Shown: positions 36,082 to 45,648 of the stretch, one piece after another | Layout: every line of letters starts with the position of its first letter | Position numbering within the stretch: position 1 is the first letter of the stretch | Assembly: GCA_950295325.1 (NCBI GenBank) | Contig: OX485805.1 | Coordinates: 46,090,758-46,154,757, forward strand | Origin: Polytrichum commune | Taxonomy: Eukaryota > Streptophyta > Polytrichopsida > Polytrichales > Polytrichaceae | Length of the DNA: 64,000 nucleotides | Direction: 5' to 3' | Notes under the pieces: model-generated | Database searches by the model: none | What the model saw: the letters and a program-made list of their open reading frames with translations, nothing else | What the model was told of the DNA's origin: nothing | Program-made: the position numbers and the translations under genes

Positions 36082-37014
36082 GGTCGCCCCCACTCATATG
36101 CTATATATAGCATGCACTTTTCCCATCATGTCATAATTGTTGCTTTTGCATGGATGCGTGACATTAGAGAGTTGGTGTTAAAAAAGTGGAGCTCCATATT
36201 CCTACCAACTTATTATTTCGAGATCATGACTCATCGTCCAAACTCACAACGGATATTTCATGTCCCACTTTTACACTTTTGTCTTTGATGCATGTCTTCA
36301 AACTACTAGGATATATAGTGTGTTTGTACGGCTAGGGAGTGCCTACTTTAGTTACTCATGCCCCCTTCCCACACATCATATGTTGTGCAAAGGACATGTA
36401 AACTAAGTGTCAACGCATTGTTGCAAATCCATGCCCCACTTGCAACAAACGTAAAAAAATAAAAAAAATAAAAAGGGGGGGGGGGGGAATGACCACCCCC
36501 CAAGCAACAAATGTCATAGGAGGCATGTTATGGATTATCATGTTTTTTTGTTTTTTAAGGTAAATTGGTCTTATCGACATTGTCCAAAATAGTAGTTGAG
36601 GAGGAGGCTTATAGTCCTTTCCCAAAATGTTGCCCTCTAATTAAGGCGGCCACGTCACTTGTTAGGGTTAGGGTTAGAAAAGCACCGACGATATATGTGT
36701 TGTTTAATGACATGCGTTTTACAACTCTTGTCATTTGGAAGGTGTCATGTAACCCCCTTCTTTATAGATAATAACAATGTTTACTTTTGACAAGTCTTGT
36801 GTGACGAGCAACTTTTTCAAGTTGTGTGTCATGTGGCACTCACTCAAAAACAAATGTGTGTGAATTGATGTGTCATTGTTTTCTTGTATGTCGCAAGTCA
36901 TAATATGTATTTATAATTATAATATGAAAATAAAATCATAAAGATTGATTTAAAATAAGTTTGCCGTGTACCAACATAAGCGTGAATTCATCTTGCATCT
37001 TTAACCCTAAAATA
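36082..37014. other. Intergenic, no gene recognised
   Basis: Contains a G-run at 36475-36488 next to an A-rich stretch, and GTTAGGGTTAGGGTTAG at 36663. No coding region was supported. Confidence 0.45.
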
Positions 37015-37255
37015 AGGGATTGTTGAATCGACCACGTAGTTTGTTAAAACGACCATAGAGACATCACATGATCACATGACTATCAATTTTTCTTTTTCAT
37101 TGTACGCATGAAGAGGAGAAAGGTATTAGCTTTGCTTCCTCTTTCTCTACATTGCATTTTACCACTACAATTGTTCAAATCTTGACATGTCATGTGATTG
37201 TGTGGTGCATCTCTATGGTTGTTTTAACCAAGTGCGTGAACGATTCAACAATCCA
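37015..37255. mobile_element. Mutator-like MITE, 241 bp, 9-bp duplication
   Basis: A perfect 9-bp direct duplication CCTAAAATA (37006-37014 and 37256-37264) flanks inverted termini GGATTGTTGAATCG. The inverted repeats extend about 65 bp (GTTAAAACGACCATAGAGA on the left, TCTCTATGGTTGTTTTAAC on the right). A 9-bp target duplication with long terminal repeats is diagnostic of Mutator-type MITEs. Non-coding. Confidence 0.92.
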
Positions 37256-37264
37256 CCTAAAATA

Positions 37265-39009
37265 TATGTCAAGCATTTTTTTTATCCAAGTGAGGAATTT
37301 GGAATATGACCAGCGGGGAAGGGGGTGAAAATATTATGAAATTCACTGTACAATTCAAGCCGCCAAAAGGCTTATGGAACTAAAAGTACATCTAGGTGAG
37401 ATCACACATGCAAATTCCTTAGAGTAACAAAGTGCAGTGATCTTTGTGAGATAATAACATATATTAAATTGATGATCCAATTGATACAAAGACTCGATTC
37501 TACCTAGAGCACATTTTGAAACATGAGGAAAAACTCACCTCCAATGAGGTCGTGGAGAGGATATTCTAACACAATTTGTACCTCCATTTCAACCATATTA
37601 TAAGAGGAAACGTGACATGTTAATAATAGGAGTTGCAAATCCACAAATGTCATACATCGCTAACCCTTATAGAATGGTGGATGTGGGAGGTCATTTACCT
37701 ATCATCACAAAATTCAGGAGCAAAATTGTCATGTAGATCCAATATAATATTGAAACAACCCATTAAATTCTTAAGTATGCTGTAATGATTACAAGGTTTT
37801 CTGACTTTTCTTTTAAAGACCTAACCACATCATGCTACCACAAAGTGCCCACTTCTTATACGCTATGAAACATGCCATTAGTATGAGATGGTTAGCAAAT
37901 TAAATCGAGGTTGTAGCCACTTTCCTCATGATTTTTGGATCACGTTTGATTATTTAATTCACTAACAAAAGTGAAGATTATTGTGCTCACTAAGTGGTCA
38001 TGTAAGTCCTTATGGTTATGTTATTGACTATTGAGTCTTGAATGATTATTATATTGAGTGAGTGAGAGAGAGAGAGAGAGAGAGAGAATTATAGCATATG
38101 GGTGTACCTTTCATTCATCCAACATAAAAGCCTTGAAATAATAAGCAATTTGGATGTTACTTAAAAAAAATTAATTTGACAATGAAATTCATTATAAAGA
38201 CTCCAAAGTACTTCAATGAAGACATTTGAGATAAATCAACAACAATCCTATAAAGTAAAAAATGGTAACAATGAATGACCATTATTGGTGCACTAGACTA
38301 GGAGTAGAGTCATTCTTGTGTGGACCCAAAATGGCTAATTGTGAGAGTGGTGGTATGAAAAGGATGCTATGATTGGCCGGATAGGTCATGCTTCACACCA
38401 CTTGGGATCACTTGCACAAAATTTCAAGCCACTCTTTTTGTCCAACTCAACTTACGTTCACCATTTTTGTATTTCTACTTTAAGGGGTCAAAATTTTATG
38501 CTGGATGGATGAGAGGCACGCTTGTAAACAATAATTCCCTTTCTCATGTGTTGAACACACAGTACAGTCTCGTTCAAATACATGTCATTTTGATACCCAT
38601 CATCCGAGACACATCTCACCACATACCACTCAACTATACATGCATATAAACGTCCAACCAAGACAATAACCGAATCAAGCAAGTCTACCTTATATAATGC
38701 GTGTCCATAAGTGCATTCTATTTTACACATATGCGCGCCAAATGGCTACAACGTGCTAAAACTTTATAGAAACTAACACACAAGTTGGAGTGAATTCGTC
38801 ACTTTCCGGTGCCAAAATGCACGACGTTGAAAGGTTGTTCAAAGGGACATGAACACATGGCATATCATTTTGGAGGGTTGTGAGTAAGCACATGTCTTTT
38901 GACGAAAGCATGCAGGCTCGAGCCCCTCTAGGTTACGGTAGCTACTCGTATGCTATGGTAAGATGACTTCACAAAAGAAGAAACACGCAATTTCATGAAG
39001 GTTCCATGC
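37265..39009. other. Intergenic, no gene recognised
   Basis: AT-rich. Holds a (GA)n microsatellite at about 38064-38087. Short frames on both strands at 38467-38730 are not recognised. Confidence 0.45.
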
Positions 39010-39354
39010 TACACTATATGGTCCTATTAGTGAGGAAATGATTAGCATGGGTCACACTAATTTTCTAGTCGGGGTGGAATTAATGTGGTTTCAAGACCCC
39101 AGGTCTTCTCCTAAGTCTTCGTACATATTTGCGACCAACATATTGAATGTTACTTGTAGGATAAAAGTAGCACAATGTAAAAGTAATCACCACATTAATT
39201 TTCTGGGAAACAATTATTGTGGCCCACGCTGATTTTCTACTAGAAATTTAGCGTGGGTTGAGAATTAATGTGGCCCACACTAAATCTCATTATGAGAATT
39301 AGTGTAGGCTCTAGAAAAGTGTTTTGGTCTACAGTATTAGGACTATTTAGTGTA
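39010..39354. mobile_element. MITE family U, copy 2 (345 bp)
   Basis: The left end TACACTATATGGTCCTATTA and the right end TATTAGGACTATTTAGTGTA are inverted. The interior CACACTAA...CTCAT.ATGAGAATTAGTG is itself palindromic and shared with 18464-18819. Confidence 0.75.
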
Positions 39355-41127
39355 GTTCGTGAAGGTTCCAACCGATGTTACTAAAGTGTTCCATCAAAAT
39401 CATGAACGGGAGCAAGCACAGTCATGTATACGGAAAAGGTGCTCCGGTATACTAAAACCATATTTTTTTTGGTTAAACACGTAAAAGTTGTAGCAAAGTG
39501 TTGTTTAAATTGTATGTTTTTTTCATGGCGCCCTCGATTGTTGTGTCAGGCACTCACTATATAATGTCAAGATGAGATCTTCAAAACTTATCATTAAAAG
39601 TATTGGTTAAAAGGCAAGGGCTAAATCTGGTTTTGGACGTACATTTCATGACCTTAAATATTTTGAAGTTGGATTTTTTTCATATTCATTGAATTCATTG
39701 TGAACTTGAGGGCAACATTGTAAAAATTTGTAAAAAAACATCAATTTTGTTCATATTTTACATAATTTTTAGACAATTACATGTTCAATATACCTACTTG
39801 CACACTACTTGCATTGTCTTCAAAAATATGTAGGTTTTTCTTGAAATTTGTTCTGTCAACATAAATTGCATGGCTTTGTATAACAATGTTTATGATTTTT
39901 CCCTTCACAAAATCCAAAGTTAATATATAGTTTTGAATTGCTTTTACTTAAACCTAAGTGGTGTAATGGAGTTGTGTACTTGACCATGCTTGCACTCTTC
40001 ACCTTCTAAATTAGTTCAGGATTCTTTTGAACCAACTTGGCATGTGGCACACCTCAATTTCATGATAGTGGTCCTTTACCTCTAAAGGTACAATACCTCA
40101 AAGTCAGAAGCAAACACTATTGGCTCTTCTCTTATTGTACATCGAAGCAAGCAACGCAAACCCAATGTAGTTGGAGTGCACAATCTCGTGGATTTGAGAG
40201 TGTAGTGTGGTTGTGGTGATTGTGGGAAGATTGTTGGCTACGTAAACATAGCGCAAAACATGTTTGGAGTGCGGTGTCACATTAATAATGATGCATGAGC
40301 AATCACTACATACATGGTCCAAGATTGCTCTAATGGACAAATATTATGGTATAGCTAGTTGTGCGGAGCGATTAGGAGAATCTTATACATGATGTGCCAT
40401 TCTTTGTGATATGAAGTTATACAATTCATGAAATTGATTTGGTGAAGTTGTGAATATGGGTACCAAATCATGAAATTGTTCACAACATGTAGTGAAATTG
40501 GTTGAGTTCAAGTTAAATTGGTTTGTATATACAGTGAACTTGGTTCATGATTCCAATGAAATTGGTCGAACTTATTGCTAAATTGGTTTGTAAAATCATG
40601 AAATTGAGTTTGCACTTTCGTGAATTCATCTTACAAAGGAGTAAGTTATTCAAGGTCATTGGCAATTTGGTACAAAAGCTGTTTTTTTCCTTCACGATCA
40701 ACACCCCTTTGAAAGTTGAAACGTGTCACCGTGTTGGTTCATAAAAACTATGTACTTAAGGTGTTGACAAGGCCTTTAAAATAACACAATTTTAATAGTG
40801 ACACCTACTTTGGGCCTCTAACTTGAAGCTAGCAAGCACGTTCCCCACCTACCTTCAAGCTACTTGAAGCTATGTGAATGGTTGGAGTACAAGGGAGAAT
40901 GCCCGCATGCATAGACCCCCCTACTTAGCATTGAAAGGCTCAAATCGAAAACGACCTTTCTGATCTTGCTCTAGATTCATACAAACTTTGTTTGCGTTGA
41001 AATCTAGTTGCTTCAATCCAACTTGTGTTTGCTAATCTACAATAGTTTATGCAATTGTTATGACACCTCCAACGATTTGGAAATTGCATAAAACTCTAAA
41101 AATGACACTTCAAGGCCTCAATATATT
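39355..41127. other. Intergenic with degenerate TGAAATTGGT repeats
   Basis: From 40410 to 40640 the motif (A)TGAAATTG(A/G)(G)TT recurs seven or eight times at irregular 30-40 bp spacing. Elsewhere nothing coding is recognised. Confidence 0.5.
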
Positions 41128-41593
41128 GGACTCCTTAACATAGAGTGCGGTTAGTTTGCAAGTATAGAATCTAAAGTGCCCAATGTATACATGTCTTATT
41201 CAAGCCCACCAAACTCCGTAAACTCATGGAAAACTTGTAACAAATGGCCATCATATACTTAGCACGTGTCATCTTAAACAAAAGGAAACTAGAGAAAACA
41301 AGTACCGGTTCCCGTAGATTAGAGTTACCAACATAAGATGGTCTTGTTACACACGATCCTAGACTCCTTGATGGAGAATGTGGTCAATTTGCAAGCATAG
41401 AATTTGAAGCGGCCAAGGTAGACATGTCTCGTTCAAACCCATTAAAGTCCACAAACTCATGGAAAATCTCCCACAAATCGTCATAAAAAATTGAACTCAC
41501 ATCATTTTAAACAAAAGGAACCTAGAGAAAGAAAGGAAAACACAAGTTGGTTCTCCTAGGTTAAAGTTACTAATATAATGTAGTCTTATTACC
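41128..41593. repeat. Tandem duplication, 233-bp unit
   Basis: Two direct copies start (G/A)GACTCCTT at 41128 and 41361 and share blocks such as GCAAG.ATAGAAT.T, AAACTCATGGAAAA and AACAAAAGGAA.CTAGAGAAA. Divergence of roughly 20 percent indicates an old duplication. Confidence 0.85.
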
Positions 41594-41609
41594 TCATCAT
41601 ATAGTCTAC

Positions 41610-42237
41610 CTACCACAAGTAAGCATTACGCCAACCATGCACCCTTCTCCCCCCACCCCAAATGCCCATGTGATCACTCAATTTTGAAGTTTCTTTGGTC
41701 TTGGACCCTAGTGTAAACCCACATGTAATAGATATAAAGAAAATCAGGGCAATACATAAAGAAAGAGGCAGTAAAACACCTCTACTTTCTCCCCTTAGGT
41801 GAAATATGTTCATTTGTTGAGCAAAATATCCCATTATGAAAGGAGGGCATTCACTACCTTGTGCAAAAACCATAAGTTTTTTAGACTGATCCCAATGGGG
41901 TCCCAACGGGACCTGCTATAGTAGCTAATGCAAAACCCAGTAAAAAAACCGCATGGACATGCTACTATGGGAATATACTTCCTGCTCCGAGACCCATGAG
42001 AAAGCCTATGGCACCATCTCGAGAAACTTTTCCGGTTGATGGGATCAACCAATCCGGCCCAACACTAGTATTATGAACAAAACCCATAAACAATGCATAT
42101 AAAGCCAAATATAATTGTGTTTGGGAGAACTTACATCCAAAATGGGTGGGGTGAAAATTCAAGGGGTAGGATTGGTTCCATCCTAACCCCCTCGGTGTGG
42201 CCAATCCTGATTGGCCAATGGGAGCGCTCTCACTCAA
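41610..42237 (-). pseudogene. Unrecognised membrane-protein-like relic
   Basis: Adjacent minus-strand frames seem to belong together across frame changes: first VGPDWLIPSTGKVSRDGAIG then FLMGLGAGSIFPYSS, later FAQGSECPPFIMGYFAQQM, IFHLRGESRGVLLPLS and a hydrophobic LCIALIFFISITCGF. The composition (Gly-rich loops, two hydrophobic stretches, IPSTGK) looks like a plant membrane protein fragment. I cannot name the family. A stop and frameshift between the two parts make it a pseudogene, or exons with an unseen junction. Confidence 0.3.
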
Positions 42238-42684
42238 GGGAATGTCCGTCGGGTTGTGTAATGCAGGATGTCAAGACATTGCTCCTGCGCCCTCACATTC
42301 CACAATGCACTCGTCCATGCATGGCATGCTCTTCACTCATACGTCGACATGTGCAATTAGGTTGACTCTTTGCCCGTGCATTATGCTTACCCTGGGTGAA
42401 AACCATATCACACAAAAACTTATAACGTCGTTTACTCACCCATATAACAAACACAACATACATCATTTACTTTCAAATTTTTATTGCAAAATAATGATTA
42501 TTCATAAACCAATTGCTTACCCACAAGCATACGGGTTATAACACAATATTCATTAAAATGAGAGTTTTCCAATGAATTGAGAGTACATAAAGCAAACTAT
42601 TAATCCAAGAATGAAATGAAAACCACTGGAAAGTTGTAGAGTACAAGTAAAAAAAAAAATTGATTTTCCGCCGTAAATTCCGCC

Positions 42685-43091
42685 GTAGTTTCCATTAAAA
42701 TGAGAGTATGTTAAGCTGGGAAATCAACTCATTTAGGTCTACTCAACCTAAATTGACAACATATTGTCCTCATTTAGGTCGACTCAACCTAAATTAACTA
42801 ACATATTGTCCTCATTTAGGTCGACTCAACCTAAATTGACTAACATAATTGTCCTCATTTAGGTTGACTCAACCTAAATTGACAACATAATGTCCTCATT
42901 TAGGTCGACTCAACCTAAATTGACAAAATATTGTCCTCATTTAGGTCGACTCAACCTAAATTGACAACATAATGTCCTCATTTAGGTCGACTCAACCTAA
43001 ATTGACTAACATAATTGTCCTCATTTAGGTCGACTCAACCTAAATGAGTCGATTTCCCAGCTTAATATACTCTCATTTTAATGGAAACTAC
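42685..43091. mobile_element. Foldback element with eight near-palindromic units
   Basis: The outer arms (42685-42738 and 43038-43091) are inverted repeats of 54 bp with two mismatches: GTAGTTTCCATTAAAATGAG, then AGTAT.TTAAGCTGGGAAAT and C.ACTCATTTAGGT. Between them a tandem array has eight units of 41-44 bp. Each unit contains the 21-nt near-palindrome TTTAGGTCGACTCAACCTAA(A); the third unit (42858) has TTTAGGTTGA-C-TCAACCTAAA, a perfect palindrome. Units are separated by TTGACAACATAATGTCCTCA-type spacers. No clear target duplication and no coding capacity. Confidence 0.92.
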
Positions 43092-43394
43092 ACGTCTGAA
43101 GTATAATCTAGTATTTATCAACCTAACATGACTTTTAGGTGTCCAAATGGCCAATATTATTTTGAGAGGATCCCACTCTCTCAAAATATTGAATATCGTG
43201 TTTTATGCGAACTCATCATAATGTTTCATCCACATAGACACAATATCACACATAATTACAAGATTATGTCCACAAGCTGGTCAGTTACATCCGATAACCA
43301 ACTTGAGAAGACGGATGACTTGTCATTCACTCTCCTCTCTCAATGATCATCTGCTCCAAAATAGTGTGGAATGTTAATACATACAAATTAGCGT

Positions 43395-44687
43395 GGGTCA
43401 ACCTAACTGCACATCATCCATCCCCATCCCCATCCCCATCCTATGGCATGCCATGCCATGCCCGTGCCTGGTGCGCGAGAATAGGGGCTCCTTCTTGTCC
43501 TCCACACTACGACCGCTTGCTGTTCCCTCTCTCGCCCCCTCTCCCCTCCCCCCGCCTCCTCTCCCTCGATCGGATCCCCGCTCCCCGCTGCCATCATCAT
43601 CACTCGCAACGCAACTGCAATGGGATCCCATCGCATCCCTCGCACACTCGCACTCACACTCACTTCGCGTTAGTAGCAAGCAGGTGGCTCCCAAAGTGGC
43701 TCACAAGTGGCGCTGGGTGGGCTGTGACAGCTACAATAGATAGTGAGTAAGTAGGTCAGGCTCTGGTCTTGTTTTTCCCTATTGATTGGTGTAGTAACTC
43801 TGGTGGTGGTGGTGGTGGAAGCAAGTGGTGGCCGGAAGTTGGAAGGGGAGGGAAAAAGGGGGAAGAGAAAGGGGAGTGGCTGCAGTGGAAGTCTGGAAGA
43901 GTCACAGCGAGGGAGAGGAAGAGGAAGAGGAAGAGGAAGAGATTGTTGTTGTTGCGGGTACAGTTGGTCGAACGTGCCGGGCAAGAGGATGGCGGCCGCA
44001 ATTTGAGCTTTGGAAGGTATTTGAACGGTGGTGACTGGTTCTGGGTCGTGGGCTTTCTCCCTGGTTTGGGTGTTATGGTGGTGGTGGTGGGGCGATCCAT
44101 GGATTGGGTGGAGTGGTAGAGGCGGTGAGATTTGCAGGCAGGGGTAGAGAAGAGAGAAGAAGAGAAGGAGAATAGAAGGGAATGATTATCATCGTTTTTT
44201 TGTTTGCCAATGGTGGTTTTCGTGTTGGGGATGTGTAGATTCTATTGGTTTTTTTGGAGGAAGAGAGATAGGCGAGGTTACCACTCAGGTGGTCATGGAT
44301 GCGGGGGTTATGCCGTTTGAACGAGCACATAGGGACGTAGTTGCATGCACACATACATTCATGGTGTGTTTCATTGCGAAGTTGGGTTTGGAGTCTGGAT
44401 CATGCGTGCCGCGGAGTATGTAGCCGGTGAGGAAGTATCTAAGTTGATGTAAACCGATCCGAGTTAGTGAGTGGGAGTGTTGGGGACGATATTTGAGCGG
44501 CGTCGCTGTTTGTGCACATGGTGGTTGTTTGGTTTGTGTTGTTGGGTTAGGTTGTCCTTGCGCAATTGGAGGGAGGGGGCTACCTTATGTTATTTAGGGT
44601 ATATTAGCATGCAAAAAGGTTCGGTGACTGGAGGGCTTGGTTCAACAATTTCACTACTGGTCTATCTGTGTGCAATGATACCCTTGA

Positions 44688-44721
<34 letters not shown>

Positions 44722-45648
44722 CCCCCTTTCCCCCCCGTGATTGGATGGAGGGATGGATGGATGACCAGCAAAAGTTCTGGTTCTTATGAGGAAAGAAGAC
44801 AGGAGAGCAATATCTTTTCTATGTGAGCACTAGGTTTGGTCCATTTTTTAATTTTTTAATTTTTTTTTTCTGTTGACAGTTCTAGGCCTGGTCCATTTCT
44901 GTGAGACAGGACCAGAAGACGAACTCAAATTATCTTCTTGGATCGCAAATTTGCTGCACCAACTCATCGAGAATGGCAATGGCATACTTTTGGTCTAGTA
45001 GGCCTCCTGTAGAAACCCGGCTAAGTACTCTTCGATGATGTTTCTAGCTGGTGGTGGTGATTATATCTGCACGGGAAGTTCTCAAATGGCATTGCTTGTT
45101 TGGTGTTAAGCTTTGCTTAGATTTACTGTGATGTCGTATTGCTACTTTCTCTATCCTTCCTGGCCTTTACCACCTATGACTACTATTGGGGTAGACTACG
45201 GGGAGCCTGTGTTTTGCGTATCTTTAGTGCGGAAGTCATGCTGTAATGGCAGGTGGCTTCCTGCAACCTGGGAGAGGGTTTCATTCGACATTTGCAACTT
45301 GCTTCGCAGAGCAGGTACTGGACCCTGAGCTACCTGGGCCATGTCTTGGCGGTTGTAGGAGGTGTTGTTCATTTTTGAAAGTAAACTTGTTCTCCCTCTT
45401 TATGTGGATAGCATGAATAGTCTTCTGGGGCTCACATCTCCTCTATAACCTCCGAAGTGGCTGTGCTTTTTTGTTGCATTGTGATGTAGGCACCCTGGGT
45501 ATGGGCACGATTGGTTTGTGGACAAACGGAAGAGGAATGGAAGTTTCATATCGTAAACCTGCAAGTATCGCCAGCTTCTGGGCGCCTGCCGGCTGAACCA
45601 ACGGCAGGGGATTCTATTGATAGAACTTGGTGAAGCAGAGGATGACTA
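43395..45648 (+). promoter_or_regulatory. GC-rich upstream and leader region of the ABI3-like gene
   Basis: Base composition rises sharply at about 43395. There are several microsatellites: (CCCATC)n near 43425, (GGT)n near 43797, (GAGGAA)n at 43911-43941 and (CT)n at 44691-44719. An RY-type CATGCA motif (TTGCATGCAC) lies at 44341. Overlapping low-complexity frames on both strands here are artefacts of these repeats. The region probably contains the promoter and a long, possibly spliced, 5' untranslated leader; I could not place the transcription start or any leader intron. Confidence 0.55.

Noticed and set aside
36660-36680. GTTAGGGTTAGGGTTAG telomere-like run
   Set aside because: Fewer than three units, isolated, and not the usual plant TTTAGGG repeat; chance is sufficient.
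42700-43060. Regular repeat-spacer array resembling CRISPR
   Set aside because: The spacers are as repetitive as the repeats, units are palindromic and enclosed by 54-bp inverted arms, and the surroundings are plant nuclear DNA. It is a foldback element.
43398-44354. Several overlapping long frames on both strands in GC-rich DNA
   Set aside because: They are Ser/Pro/Arg/Gly/Val runs produced by (GGT)n, (GAGGAA)n and CT-rich repeats; no conserved domain.
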